NCBI GenBank assembly: GCA_963942565.1 | Contig: OZ012694.1 | Coordinates: forward strand, 30,023,801 to 30,087,800 | DNA length: 64,000 bases | Origin: Maea johnstoni | Lineage: Eukaryota > Annelida > Polychaeta > Spionida > Magelonidae | Reading direction: 5' to 3' | In this document: positions 25,116-37,950 of the stretch, piece by piece | Numbering within the stretch: the first letter of the stretch is position 1 | Layout: every line of letters starts with the position of its first letter | The notes under the pieces: generated by a model | What the model was told of the DNA's origin: nothing | The model's database searches: none | The model's input: the letters and a program-made list of their open reading frames with translations, nothing else | Translations under genes and position numbers: made by a program

Positions 25116-25130
25116 CACCATCGTACACTT

Positions 25131-26929
25131 TTGATGAATTCCATTTACGAATAATTGATGCACTTTAAATGATTTTTTTCATCGAAAGTTAATGAAGAGC
25201 CGGCATGCATATTTAAGAACATTTTTCTTAATTTCTTTTATGAATGTTTATTTATTATTGATGAAACATAGTTCATTAAAAGTTTACTCAAGTTTCACTA
25301 ACCTTAAATGAGACGTCGAGTAGAGATTTTAAAGAATTATGAAGAACTTTTGATGAATTAAATATATGAAAAATTGATGCACATTCAATGAACTTTTGTT
25401 CATCAAAAGTGCATCAAGACCTGGCATGAACCTTTGATGAACAAAAAAGTTCTTCATGGTTCATCATCTCATTTAATGTTAGTGAACCGTTCATGTAGCT
25501 TCATGAACTTCGCATGAACCACTCATGAATAATTCATCATCATTTCAGCAGGGTGTTGGCAGTAAAACCTGGAATAGGAGGATGTACTCGCCTGGAATGT
25601 AAAATTTCCAATATGAATGTCACCGATTCTAAGTGCTAGGACAACAATAGTAAACCGATGCACAACCAATTATCTTCAGTCATCGTCTACTATATGGTTA
25701 TGAACGTCATTGACACAGACTTCCTTAAGGAGGGCAATGCTGTGGTTTGCAAGTAGATGGTGTGACATAACTTGGGAAATGATCAATACTGACAAAGGCT
25801 GATAAACTTAAGGCGTCCAACTTTGACTACATGTATCTACATCTTTTTGCTAGGAAAATCTATGAATGGAACCTGCTTCTGTAAAGTAAAAATTAAAAAA
25901 GTAAAAGTTATAATAATAATTACTCTAGGTCGGACTTTTTACTCACTCAAATGTATGCATCCTATGTACTGTAATTCGAAAAAGCGTGTACTGAGGCACT
26001 GGTATTCCACTACATGTATTTGGCAATAAGAAATATTACATCTTACATACACTTGGTTAATTGGTCATATACCTATCGCATCATTTAGAATTCCTTTAAA
26101 CTAATCCCACTGTTTCAAGCCTACAGTTTTGAAAAGAATGGTATCACAGGTCCTGATAGCGCCATGTATTTTTTGAAGTATGCAAGATTGTGAGGCATGG
26201 CAATATGAATGTGGGGGTAAAAAATGATATGTGCACGGGGGCAAGCTAGTATACATTAATAAAAAAACTTTTCTTACAAATATACAGAGAAACATTTTCT
26301 AAAACTGCCATACACTGTTAAACATTGTTTCCATACAAAAGTCAAAACTGCAGAAAAGAAGATTTTTCAATTGAAAATATAAGAGAATGTATATACTGAC
26401 ATTCATCCTTCTTTGCATTCATTATTAATATATTGTTATGTCAGAATAAAAGAGTACATGAATGAAAAGGAAAGAATAAGTAACACCAAAAGTGACAGAA
26501 TACAAGCAAAACACCGAATTTTAAGCAACAATTGAATTGAATCTAAAACACTTAATTTCAGGATTATTATTGGTGTATTAGAAACTATGGTAAATGAGTT
26601 ATTACAAGGTTGCCGAACTACAGGACACCCCATGCTGTATTAACATATGTTGATAAAAAGGAAATAAAAGTATAGGACGTAACAGGACGTAACTTCTGTT
26701 AAGACTCAAATCCAGTAACTTTGCATATACACATCTACAGTTCAAATGATAAGTTATGTAACATGGATTATATTGGTATGGTTTTGAACCAAGTCAACAT
26801 CCATTCATGGGTATATTTCCGTCATTTTCACTTGTTCATCAATATTTGTGATTATCTATATAGGTTCAGAATAGGAATAAGGTGCTAGTCGCCTGTGTAC
26901 AGCAGTTAAATATAACTTAGAATTTAGAT
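25131..26929. other. Stretch without a recognised gene
   Basis: The left part (25180-25560) is crowded with forward and inverted versions of gttcat(c/g)aa-type words, like the outer zone of the foldback element, and ends at cagcagggtg. The rest is AT-rich. No gene supported. Confidence 0.45.
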
Positions 26930-27112
26930 TTTTCGTCTTTATTTCTGCCATATTGCGGCTAAATTGTGACTAGTCAGTTGTAACTGGGGGAGGAAACCAT
27001 TGACTATCCCCAAGTCAATAGCAATTTTCTCACATGCCCTGCCTGGGATTCCAACCTACCTAGGCAGGGGCGAGTCAGTGGCAACGCCTTAGACCACACA
27101 GCCATCAGGGCA
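26930..27112 (-). mobile_element. tRNA-derived SINE, copy 1
   Basis: On the minus strand: a tRNA-like head (ggctgtgtggtctaaggcg as A box, ggttggaatccc as B box), then gcatgtgagaaaattgc, then a body with a gactagtcacaatttagcc word and a short A-rich end. It is the same family as 58033-58265 and 37951-38062. Confidence 0.75.
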
Positions 27113-27184
27113 TATCACTTCGTAAGAGGGAAAGCTTTCTTAAAGTACTTCTGGCAGATAGAAGAGTAAGGATTGTTTATACAT

Positions 27185-27300
27185 GTATTACTGAGAAAGC
27201 TGAGCACCAACATGCACCAAACGTAACTTTAGGGCTATTCGCCACAGCCTGGTTGTTTAGGTTGACCGTCTGGTTTCATCCACTTATCTTTATTCATCTA
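27185..27300 (-). repeat. Interspersed repeat R4, copy 1
   Basis: Contains gcctggttgtttaggttgac and an adjoining attcgccaca word. The reverse complement of 62110-62230 carries the same order of words. Confidence 0.6.
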
Positions 27301-27717
27301 AGATTTCAAGATAGAAGATGAAGTTGAGAAATTGGGGAGTTGAGAAACCTACCCATGGGAAAGGGGCATGAAATGATAGGAAAAACGCACATTATATCAG
27401 CCACTTTTGTGTTTATTTTATCCAACAAACATCAGAGAATAAAATGAAAGCAGTGCCCTAGGTATCAAGAATCATTTGACAATTTGAATTGAAATATAAT
27501 CACCAGCACCATTAGAATAGCAGTCATAAAACAAATAGCAAGCATATATAAACATTTCAAATCTGGTATTAAACAAAAACATGTCACTGCCAATAATCAA
27601 TATAAAAATCAATAAACATATATTGAAGCTTTCTAGATTATACATATTTCACCCCAAAAATCAGATTCACGAGAATGTTCGCCAAAAAGATAAGAGGAAC
27701 GTATGAGGGATATTTGA
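27301..27717. other. Stretch without a recognised gene
   Basis: AT-rich, and its right part is loosely similar to 28850-29020 (aagctttct...ttcacc...ttcgcca). No coding signal. Confidence 0.4.
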
Positions 27718-27930
27718 TCCATCCAATGCTAAGGCTACTTTCGTCCAAGGCACAAGGATGCAGAGATTTTTGAAAGCCATCTAAACCCTGTCATGTTGGT
27801 ATTCATTGGATAGGTCTCGCAGAGCACTCTCAGATGAGTACTCATTTGCCAGGGTTTCGGTCATTTTCCAGCTTTTTTGCATCATTTTGTGAAAATAAAG
27901 GTTAATATAAAAAGGTTAATAAAATGGTCA
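27718..27930 (+). mobile_element. TTAA MITE (piggyBac-like), copy 1, left end lost
   Basis: Shares with copy 3 the blocks atgctaaggctactttcgtcc, aaaccctgtcatgttggtat and tgccagggtttcggtcattt. The terminal TTAACCC is degraded here. Confidence 0.65.
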
Positions 27931-27953
27931 GATAAAAAAAAAATTAGACTAGG

Positions 27954-28150
27954 TTCCTAGTCCCTAAAAAGTTGACATCCCCTCCTGTGCTGACCAAGCT
28001 GTGTGATGTAGTACCAGGTATGGTAGATATATGGCACCACCTGATCCTCCGATCTCTAGAGGCGTGAGGATTATTCAAATTGAATCCTGGTGAGATAAAT
28101 GTGAACTAAATTTACCACTATGGCCACCTAGAATATTTGGTGCTTGGTAA
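27954..28150 (+). repeat. Interspersed repeat R2, copy 2
   Basis: See copy at 15490-15705; same blocks in the same order with small deletions. Confidence 0.65.
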
Positions 28151-29527
28151 CAGAAAAATACATATGACAGCTTAGAAATCTAGGCTAATGAAAAGATATG
28201 AAGTGCACATGTTCTGCCAGATATCTTTGAGTTGTACTAATAACTAAAATAATACGCTCATAACTATAAATCTATGGATATCAGCAGGGAGGCAAAATAT
28301 CTCAACTTTCAAAAAAGACAATGAGCGTAGCAGTATATACATCGCCACAATCACCAATATGGCAAGCACAAAACCAAGGGTGTCCAAGAATAAAAGTCCT
28401 GGAGCACAGACCACCAATCCTGGAGCACAGCATTAAATGCTGCTCAAATCAGTAGAGTTGACAGGTATGCCATTTCATAGCAACAAATGGTTCACAAAAT
28501 TTCATCAGTTGACAATATAATATTAGTTATATGTCCATAAAGGAGAGCATCATTGATCAATACAGAACACCATTAAAATTATATAGTAGACATGTTTAAC
28601 AAAAAAACTGCATAAAATGATACATTGAATGTGTAAAAGGATGTACATGCCATGGAGTCCAATAATGAGCTGAGTTAAACTGTGCTTGATGGATTTTGCC
28701 CATCGCACTTTTGAACCCTCTGTTACGCGCATGCCGGTGCAACAAAGCGACAGTTGGACACCCCTGTGAAACAAGACGTTTCATATCTGGGATTACACAA
28801 AATCATGTCAATGCCAATATAAGAAATAAAATCAATAGATACATATACTGGAATAAGATATTTAAGTTGGCAAAAATAAGCTTTCTTGGTTAAACATCTC
28901 ACCCACAAAAAATCACATTCACCGGTATTTTTGGCAATACTGTGCGTTAAGGAGATGAGGAAAATATGAGATTTGTATAAAAAGATAGTCAACACCAAAA
29001 ATGTACTAGAAAATGGCCGTTTTTCACACCCTTCTCATTGAAATTCTGGTTCATTCTGGAATAAAATATTTTAATTAGCAAAAGCATAGATGGAAGCTTT
29101 CTTGATTAAACATCTCACTCACAAAAAGTAAAATTCACCTGTATTTTTGGGAATACTGTGCGTTAAGAAGCTGAGGAAAATATGAGATTTGTAAAATATA
29201 ATGTAGTCAACACCAAAAATGTACAGCTAGAAAAATGCCTGTTTTTCAAACACTGGGCACTAAGGCACTGGGCATGGCATTTCATCCAGTGCTAAAATAT
29301 ATACAGAACACCTGAGAAAATGACAAAACAGACATTTTCTAGTTGTACATTTTTGGTTTTATTGGTTTTTATCAGCCTTGATGAAAATCAGACAGCTGGC
29401 TACGCTTCTGCAAGATATCAACGAGACATAGCCAAACTAAAATGGTACACACTATAAATCTGTGACTATCAGCAAAGAGATATAAACATAGGAAGCGGGA
29501 ACAACATCAGGATCACATTGCAAGCAT
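28151..29527. repeat. Locally duplicated intergenic DNA
   Basis: 28850-29020 and 29055-29245 are direct repeats about 200 bp apart (aagctttctt, aaacatctcac, atactgtgcgttaag, gtcaacaccaaaaatgta). Parts of 28200-28330 recur loosely near 29390-29500. No gene supported. Confidence 0.6.
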
Positions 29528-29740
29528 AAACCCTTCTAATGCTGAGGCTGCTTTTGTCCGAAGCACAAGGACGCAAAGATTTTTGAAAACCATCTAAACC
29601 CTGTCATGTTGGTATTCATTGGAAAGCTCTCGCTGAGTACTCTAAGACGAGCACCCATGTGCCAGGGCTTCGATCATTTGTCATGGTTTTTTACTTAATT
29701 TTATATTGGCCAAATTAGCCACCAGCAGCACAAGAATTAG
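29528..29740 (+). mobile_element. TTAA MITE (piggyBac-like), copy 2
   Basis: aaacccttctaatgctgagg at the left and accagcagcacaagaattag at the right; ends slightly mutated. Confidence 0.7.
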
Positions 29741-30744
29741 GATGGTTGGCTGAAAAACATACCCTGCAATAGGGGGTAGGGCTGTCACAGACATCCATTT
29801 TTTTGCGATTCAATTGACCTTTTCTTTCTTTCGATTCCAATAATTTTGATTACATTTTGGTGAACTGCACAAGGCATAAAATATTTATCATTTTAGCATG
29901 TATCCCACTATATTATTGTTGCTACGTTCCTAAAATACAAAGACAAAGTTTTCTCAGAATTTTTGGGTGAAAACTCGAGTTTCTATTCAAAATTCTTACC
30001 AGTGTTAGCTTAAAATGGCAAACAAATGATGACAAATACAGAAAGACTGTGGTGATCTTTTATCAGTGAACTGACATGATTAACAAAGTATTTCTTCGGA
30101 TCGATTGGAAATATATTTCAATTGAATAATTGTTACCATATCAATAACACCACTAAGGCAGGTCACGTCTTGCCATGCAATGTCACTATGGAGACAGATA
30201 ACCTTTCAGTGTGGATAAAAAAATCCACAGAGTGTGGTAGGGAAGAACTGTAAATTCTGGCACACTCCTACTCTCTGTGTATACATCTGCCTGATATCAG
30301 ACTATTCAATAGATGTAGATTCCTGATTGATGTAGAATACAATACTGATACCTATCCAAGGCTCAACATTAAGGCTAGCCCTATTCCCCCGGGCTAGCTG
30401 TTGAAGCTCAGGGCTAGAGGAAACTCTGTGTAACAAGCCCAGCTGGGCTAGTACACTTTACTCTCATTTCTGAAAACAAGTTCACAGCGAGATTATATAA
30501 CCAAGACTTGAGCCCTAAAAATGTCTTATTTCTTGGGAGCCAGGCATCATATTATAGCGTGTTGTCATAGTTTTATTAGTACGCTTGAAATTCAAGTAAA
30601 ATATGCTGACAGTGAAACTGAACTGAACTTAATAGCCTGCTATAAATGGGTTTAAGTAACGACTTGATACTTGGGTGATGGAAATGCTAGCTTCGACCCC
30701 TGGTGTTTTCGTAAAAGATTTGGGCTATGCTGCGCTCTATCCTC
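29741..30744. other. Stretch without a recognised gene
   Basis: It includes an attaaggctagcc...gggctag segment (30360-30450) that resembles 34385-34470. A tttatt at 30572-30577 is AATAAA on the minus strand and could end the sulfite oxidase transcript about 350 bp past its stop. Confidence 0.4.
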
Positions 30745-30830
30745 AGCTTTCTGACCACCTAGTATACCGCAGTGCCATCTATCCACAATGGAGGACATTT
30801 AGATATGGCCTGGGAGGCAGGCTACAGTGG
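30745..30830 (-). repeat. Short interspersed repeat R5, copy 1
   Basis: The reverse complement (gtagcctgcctcccaggc, then gtggatagatggcactg) matches 59640-59720 (gtagcctgcgtaccaggctg, then gtggataggtggcactg). Confidence 0.6.
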
Positions 30831-30929
30831 CCTAAGCGGACACTATCCGCCACCCAAGTCTCCAGGCGTAACTTAAACCCAATAACCCAATAATAGGCCA
30901 GGAAGATCCACTCATGTAGGGTTGGCAGT

Positions 30930-32404
30930 CTACTCTTTTGGGACCTTCACATTGACCTTGTGCCAAGTATTGTTCATCAGACCACGAAGATTCCAGATTC
31001 CTGTCATATCTTTCGGCTGCACGTTCTGGTTCCTATCGACCGCCTTGGAGACCACCTCTATCTTTCCTTTGTGATCCTTGGGAACCGGAATCGTTGCCTC
31101 AAAAATTGTCCACGCCCATTCTCGGTAGCGCTTTTGGTTGCCATGCTCAAGGCTGCAGTTATGCCAAGTTTTTCCTCCGTCGACGGAGACATCCACACGA
31201 GCAATTCCACTTCCTCCTCCGCTGTACGCGTAACCCCTGACGGTGACCTCCTCCGCATCAGGAATTTCCTGCCCGTCCTCCGGCTCACAGATCACCGAGC
31301 AAACAGGCGTCTCCTGAACCGATTCGGCCGATTTGAAATCCACGTTGCTCCAGTCGATGGATGGGTTAAAGCTCTTGTAATCACTCTGCTGCCAGAAACT
31401 TCTGCTTTCCTCGTGGCTGACCACGATGCGGGACAGCCATTTCACATTCCTCGCGCCGACGATCCCTGGCGCAATCAGACGCAATGGATAGCCGTGGTCG
31501 CGGGGGATTTCCTCACCATTCATTTCATATGCGACCAGCACGTCCCCGTAAGGGTTCATGGCTTTTTCTATTGGGATGGATGCACCGTACGGTGAGCCCT
31601 CCGGGCCCTTATCCAGTCCCTCAAACTGGACATGGGCGTACCTGGCATCATCGTCCTTTACACCCATATCCATTAGGATATCTCTCAGGTACACACCGCC
31701 CCATTCTGCGTTACTGATGGCATTCGTACCCCACGATAAACCCTTCACTGTTTTATAGGCCGACATCTCAGAGCGACGATTTCCGGCACACATCAGTGCG
31801 GACGTCACTGTTCTTTTCTTGTACTTTTTCTTCAACTCATCCACATTGAGCTTAATTGACTTAAGCCCCTTTCCAGCAATTTCCAGCTTGTGCTTTTTGG
31901 CGTCCACTAAAGGTACCGGTAGATGGTTCCTCACGTAAAACAGCTGATTAGGGGTTATAAAAGTGTCGACCGCTAAGGCTCTAGGGGGCTCTGCATTGAA
32001 AGGCTTGCTGGAATTTATGATCAGAGCTGGAAGACGAACCGGGTCATTCGCAAACGGATCCTTGCTGTCCTTCTTTTCCACCATTTGGGCGTCGGCGAAA
32101 TTACCGATGCGCAACTCTTCGAGCATCTCAAAGACCTCGTCGCTTTTGTGTACGGCATACAGCGCCCAGTACGGCTCCAGGGCTCCACCCGCCGCAAGCA
32201 GGATCTTCGTCCCTCCGGGGTGCCCCTCACAGAACTCTGTGATGTCATAGACGCCATCTTTGTAGGTGACCCAGATACCCGTTTCCTTGGTGTTGTGTTT
32301 GCTGACCTCTTTCTGCGTGTAGGTGGGGAGGCCGGGTTTCTTGATGCCAGCAGGTGATGCCTTGCTTTCGCAACGACTCGACTCCTGGAGGTACAGACTC
32401 AGAC
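30930..32404 (-). CDS. SUOX: Sulfite oxidase, large second exon
   Basis: Oxidises sulfite to sulfate in the mitochondrial intermembrane space, passing electrons from molybdenum through heme to cytochrome c; the last step of sulfur amino acid breakdown. The exon begins after ttcccTACAG (acceptor at 32405-32406) in phase 1 and ends at TAG 30930. Numbered in the 576-residue joined protein, it has a cytochrome b5 domain with axial histidines in HPGG (His147) and YAVH (His171). The molybdopterin domain has FYVRNHLPVP and the molybdenum-binding Cys291 in MCAGNRRSEM. The dimerisation domain has SGGGSGIARVDVSVDGGKTW and ends in WNLRGLMNNTWHKVNV. The order and length fit vertebrate SUOX (about 545 aa). 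The ATG at 32126 is internal, not the start. All key residues are present. Confidence 0.95.
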
Positions 32405-32950
32405 CTGTAGGGAAGAGAAATAGGACAATTTAATTCAAAAACATCTTCAAAATGCAAAAGAAAAATCCTTTAAAATCTTTTTATCCCATAAGTGCTTAAG
32501 AGTTTAAGCATTAATGCATTCAGTAAGACATACTTTAATGCTTGGAATTTTTTTTTTTTGAATTTATTAAACTTTGGAATTAAGAATGATTTTTAATACA
32601 AAGTATTTGAAGGAGGGTTGCTGGCAATGATCAGATCAACATTTCTCTCGCAGAAATCTTCCTATTACTTCCTAATTTCATCAGACTTCATCAGCCTGCA
32701 TTTGACAGCAGTGAGCATTAATGGGTCAAACAGAAGATAGAATGGGATTTTGGTTTTAACTCTTTAAACATTCCAAGCTGAGTCCTGACTATAGCCAGTA
32801 TCCAATTTTGCAGGCAACTGCGGCTAAGCCGGATTTTCGGCCTAGCTGTGCGGCTCCAATACACTTAGAAAGAGTGTGAGGTAAAGTTGGTCCATAACAA
32901 GGGAAATTTAAGGGGCCAAGAATATAGGGGAAAGGAATAAATCACAATAG

Positions 32951-33157
32951 AAGTTGTTTGTTTCCTGTAACCAGACACTAACAAGTTTTACTCAGGAAAA
33001 TTGCTACCCTTAACTTTTTCCGCGTTCCAACTCAATCAACATGAAACATGCATGCATACATATATGTCGAAAAGAATAAAAATAATCCAAATTTTTTCTT
33101 ACCTTCCTGCCTACCCTATTTTTGGGGGGACCGTTACAGGAAACAAACATTTTTTTA
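32951..33157 (-). mobile_element. MITE M2, copy 1
   Basis: Left end aagttgtttgtttcctgtaa, right end ttacaggaaacaaac plus T run: inverted ends of about 20 bp. The inner sequence is the reverse of the other copies (ctaccctattttt). Confidence 0.7.
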
Positions 33158-33265
33158 GGTCTTATACTGAAATTAAATTAGTTTTTTTTAAATTAAACCA
33201 ATAAGGTAAAGAGTTAAAGACATAATCAAACCCTGTGATCCTGTTCATTAAGCCAAGGAAAAAAT

Positions 33266-33464
33266 ATAGTAAACGGTCTGAAAAAAATAGGGTAGGTAGG
33301 TCGGCAAAAAAAAAAAATTCATTATTTTTTGGGTCAAAAATGTGTGTTTTATGCATGTTTTACATTGGTTAGGAGTTGGGAGGGCGGAACAAACTTTAGG
33401 GTAGGGATTTTTCTGAATAAAGACTTGTTAGGGTAGGGTTACAGGAAACAAAAAACTTTTTTTT
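33266..33464 (+). mobile_element. MITE M2, copy 2
   Basis: acggtctgaaaaaaataggg, ggtaggtcgg, tttaggagttggg-type core, and right end gggttacaggaaacaaaaaac. Confidence 0.7.
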
Positions 33465-33593
33465 CAGGCCTTACCAATGCTCAGTCTGTCTACTAAACCA
33501 GAATTAGAAATGTTTATCCTTATGAGTAGTTGGCACTGTGTAGTGGCAGTGGGTAGTTGTGGCAATGGTATGAACATAATAAGGCCTAGGATG

Positions 33594-33785
33594 AAAAATT
33601 GCGTTTCCTGTAACTGTCCGAAAAAAATAGGGAAGGTAGGTCGGTAATTTCTTTTTTTTATATCTTTGTTCAAAATTGTGTTTTATGTTGATTAGGAGTT
33701 GGAAGGGCAGAAATAACTTTAGAGTAGGGATTTTTTTCAGTGAAAACTTGTTAGGATAGGGTTACAGGCAACAAACAACTTTTTT
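33594..33785 (+). mobile_element. MITE M2, copy 3
   Basis: tttcctgtaactgtccgaaa at left and gggttacaggcaacaaacaac at right. Its left flank (33484-33593) recurs beside copy 4, so element and flank were duplicated together. Confidence 0.7.
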
Positions 33786-33971
33786 AGGCCAAACCAAACA
33801 GCAGGTCACATGCCCTAATGTAGGTGTGAGAATTGATTGCTTGATATAAAACAGGATTAAACAAAATAAAGCCTAATAGCTAGGCTTATAATATCACACC
33901 TCTTACGGTTTTGATAGCATGACAAGCCCCTTTTATGACAATATGGCCAGAGGCCAGAGCAATATGAAGGA

Positions 33972-34182
33972 TTAACCCTTCCAATGCTGAGGCTACTTTT
34001 GTCCAAAGCAAAAATATGCAAAGATTTTTGAATACCATCTAAATCTTGTCATGTTGGTATTCATAAGGTAGCTCTCACTGAGGAATCTCTGAGGAGTACC
34101 CATACGCAAGGGTTTCAGTCATTTTTCAGTTTTTTGCATAATTTTAAATGGCCAAATAAGCCACCACCAGCATAAGGGTTAA
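33972..34182 (+). mobile_element. TTAA MITE (piggyBac-like), copy 3, reference copy
   Basis: Flanked by TTAA (33972-33975, 34179-34182). Inverted ends are CCCTTCCAATGCTGAGGCTA and, from the other side, CCCTTATGCTGGTGGTGGCT. TTAA duplication with CCCT-starting ends is the piggyBac pattern. No coding capacity. Confidence 0.75.
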
Positions 34183-34944
34183 TAGAGCCTTTAGTGTCAA
34201 CCATGGACTTAGCTTGCCCTGCATTTTCTCTGCTTGTCAGTTATGTTGGGCCAGGAAATAATTTATCTTGTTTCTTGTTGGATGCCTATATATTTATCAT
34301 AACAAAGAACTATTTATATCTATTCAATGTGGAAACTATAAATCATTTTATAAACTACAATGTGATATCAGTAACAGCAGGGCTTGACATTAAGGCTAGC
34401 CTGATAGCCTGGGGCTAGTTATGGGAAGTAAGAACTAGTAAATTTTACATGCGAGTAGCCCTAAGGGGCTAGATGGAATAAGAATATCAGTAACTAAAGA
34501 AGTGTGTAGCCCTCCTCTGAAACTAGACTATTATATATGACATAGAAGTCTTTTTAAGTGGTACCTTATGACTCGAGGTAAATAGTAATGGCACCATGGA
34601 AAACAGCGTGTCAACAACTTTGATTATTAATCCATCATCGATCACTTTGTGGTTTGTATTGTTTAGAGTACCTCTGAGGATTGAAATGGTACGATACTCT
34701 ACTTTTATCAAAAGATATGGGTACCAGTACTGGTACTTCTTACTGTATCCAACCCTAAACATGATTTACCTTGAATGATCTAGGTGTTCTAAAATTCTTC
34801 TTAATTTATTTCCCTAGCCTTATTCATATCCTGTCTACCAAACCAGAATTAGAAATGTTTATCCTTGTGAATAGTTGATATTGTGGTGTGGCAGAGGGTA
34901 GTTGTGCCAGTAGCAATGGTATGAACATAATATAAGGCCTAGAA

Positions 34945-35075
34945 AAAAATTGTGTTTCCTGTAACGGTCTGAAAAAAATAGGGAAGGTATATCCCTATGC
35001 ATGTTTTATGTTGATTAGGAGTTGGAAGGGCAGAAATAACTTACGGGTAGGGATTTTCATCAGTAAAAACTTGTT
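34945..35075 (+). mobile_element. MITE M2, copy 4 (shortened)
   Basis: ttcctgtaacggtctgaaaa at left, gattaggagttggaagggca inside; the right end is missing. The flank 34832-34944 repeats 33484-33593. Confidence 0.65.
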
Positions 35076-36894
35076 AGTGATGTGAGACACTTAATTTATT
35101 TCCCTAGCCTTATTCATATCTTATGGTCACCAATGAGTGCTATAGATAGGCTATGATGATTAATCATCACACTAAAAAGTTATCATACCACTAAGGGTCA
35201 CCTTGCGAGGGGTCAAATGGTGAATCCAATGGAATGGTTAATACCTTACTGAAAGAGTACCTTTTAGATACTGGTTGCCCAACCTGACTACTCCAGGTCT
35301 AGTAATAACATTACTAAATAGATATAGGGCTTAGCAGGAATTTCTTCATATCTCAATTTCAATAATATATACTGCTAAAAGCATTATTTCATATATTATT
35401 TCATTCATTATTTCAATATTAAAAAGTTCTTTAAAGAACATTGTCGGAACCTAGTTTGGATCTGTCTCCATATCTACAATTGAACCACCCATCTAGTGGC
35501 TCACAATCCACAAACCTGCATTTACATAATTAGTAGATGTGTAGATATGATTTTTATCCACATATTTTGGTGTCATACTTATACTTTGTCACCAATATTT
35601 TATGATTGCCCAGTTTAGGACCCCCAGGTTTAAAATCCTGCCAGAGGCTCTGTATGGTACTATTCCTGATAAGAGATCACTATCTGCTACTTAATCATCA
35701 CTTCTCACAAACAGTACACGAAATACCAAAGACTTTGTTCAAGAGGCTTGCAGGTCAAGGAGCACCATCAACAGACCATTCAATGAATCAAAGATATTGT
35801 CATTGACCCATTAATGCTTAAGAGTTCCTAAAGAAATTGACGTCTGCATGACAATAACTTTGGAATTCAGAATAATTTTATAAAATATTTGAAGGAGAGT
35901 TGTTGGTAGTGTTCTGATCAACATTTCTTCTTCAAATCTTTTCCCATATTTGCTTTTGCTTAAAAGATTTCACCAAAATTGTCAGGCTGCTTTTGGCCAT
36001 TGCATGCATTAATGGGTTAAGGCAGCCAGCAAATAAGGTGGCCCTATCAAATCCAGAGAATAAATTTTTTTAGTAAAAGGTCCATGCAGCTTTTTTTCCA
36101 TAATCACTGGGGTAAAGTTTCATCTCTAATGCAAAGCAAATAAAAGTATTCTATAAATAAAGTCAGTGTTCAGCACAGCTGGGGTTTTGTCTGTCATGGG
36201 CCTAGCAGGATTACTAGCCCAGCATAGGTCCTAGGCTGCTCAGACCATCCAGAAATCGAGCCCTCAAGAAGGGATGCATTTTATGAAATTAGGGCTAGAA
36301 GAAGGTATATCTCACAAGCTAGAGGATAGTAAAAAATGCCACTTCTAGTAAAATGTAGGGCAACTAGCCTCTTCCGGACATGTGAAAATAATTGTTGGAC
36401 CCTGGATAATAATCAGCAATGTGTAATTTGTGTGGTATTATTCTCTTGAGGCTATTTTGGATTGGACCAAAAAATGCAAGTTTCACTACAAGAGGATATT
36501 AAAAATTTATGATAAAGTGTCTTCAATGGTTAACAAATTTAACCTATTCATGCCATAAGCTACCATTGTAAGTTGCTCTCTGGACCTATGATACTTTCGA
36601 AAACAACTTTGTAAATTATAAAGTATAAATTCTACAAATATTTTAAGGAGATTTGTAGGTTGTATTCTGATCCACATTTCTACTTCAAATATCTGGCATG
36701 AAATGATCTGGTCTCAAAAATATGACTAAACTAGTCAGTGTGGTTTGGGGCACTTATTTAATAACAGGCAGTAATGGGTATAGGTAGCTTAGAATGGAAC
36801 AATGTTGTTTTGGATGTGGCTTGACATAAACATTTCTGCTCCACTTCTTATGGCCTTGCATACATGTTATCAGTATTATATGTGTGTACATGTA

Positions 36895-37098
36895 TTAACC
36901 CTTATGCTGGTGGTGGCTAATTTGGCCATTAAAAATGATGCAAAAACCTGAAAAATGACTGAAACCCTGACATGTTGTTACTCATCTGAGAGCACTCAGC
37001 GAGAGCTATCCAATGAATACCAACATGACAGAGTTCAGATGATTTTCGAAAAATCTTGTACTTAGGATGAAAGTAGTCTCAGCATTGGGAGGGTTTAA
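36895..37098 (-). mobile_element. TTAA MITE (piggyBac-like), copy 4
   Basis: TTAACCCTTATGCTGGTGGT at left and GCATTGGGAGGGTTTAA at right, TTAA on both sides; opposite orientation to copy 3. Confidence 0.75.
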
Positions 37099-37950
37099 AC
37101 TACAGTGTTTTAAGGGCTGGTCAGTCTATCACTCATGTCATGCAGTGTAAGATAATGTGGTAATCAGATTTTCAGTTAGTGTGCTTAGCCTCTGAGCTGG
37201 GACTCACTGACAATGAGAAGGTCATATATGGACATATATCACAAGGTACAAAAGCCAATTTTAGCCAGCCTGATCCAGATTAGCCTGGTTCTCAGGCTGT
37301 GTTAGGTATAATGCCCCCACCGGCCGCCACCATATACATACTATGATACTAAGTAGGTTTGATGTCTCTCAAACTATAGATGGCAGCACTGTTTTCATAA
37401 GTTACGGTTAAGAACACATTGATACAGACTAGAGTTCAAGTGTGTCCCCCTTGAGGATTTATTCAGAACTAATCCTGGAGTGAAATCGACTCAGGTTAGA
37501 TCAGTGAAAGAGCCAGATATCACAGACTTGTAGCAAGTCTAGATCGAGGATAGAGGGAAGGCTTCCTCCTACAGCCAGTCTGCATTGTCCCACTCTCCAA
37601 ACATGGAGGGGGCCTGCCCTGATAACCGAGTGGCCCAGTGACTGCTTGCTTTAATCTCTCACCACTGCCCCTAGACTAGCTCCTATAGTCTATGATTTCA
37701 TTAAATTATGCTTTTCTTTGTTGTACTTGTAGTCTCTATCATTTGCTTAATATCTAGGTTTTAGTTCCTATGGCTGGTGATAGATGGTCACACTGGTCAG
37801 TCAGAATAAAGAAACTCGAAAAAATCTCACTGTGGGCCAACTGGTGCGCAATATAAGAACTAAATCAGGGTAGACATAGTTAAGAGTTGGTCAAGTTTTC
37901 ATTTAAAATATAGAGATTTAAAAACATTTCTTGGCCTAGGACTAAGATAT

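Larger units (their letters stand above)
21420..25130. mobile_element. Foldback structure with 0.7 kb inverted arms
   Basis: Arm 21420-22119 and arm 24431-25130 are near-identical in inverted orientation. Each carries, from outside in, a cgatggtgcaagtgtgaac border, an AT-rich minisatellite, a unique segment with gatgtcccccttcaccact, and an inner part ending in agcacggccactttgcacc. The 2.3 kb between the arms holds two TTAA elements and a tRNA-like sequence. The outer limits may reach further, because ttcatcaaaag-type words recur on both sides. The class is not assigned. Confidence 0.65.

Noticed and set aside
32126-32128. ATG 32126 as the start of sulfite oxidase
   Set aside because: It lies after the cytochrome b5 domain; the frame continues upstream to a good splice acceptor, and exon 1 supplies the start.
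31058-32457. Several open frames on the plus strand and alternate minus frames over sulfite oxidase
   Set aside because: They are shadows of the GC-rich sulfite oxidase exon; the true frame has full domain matches.
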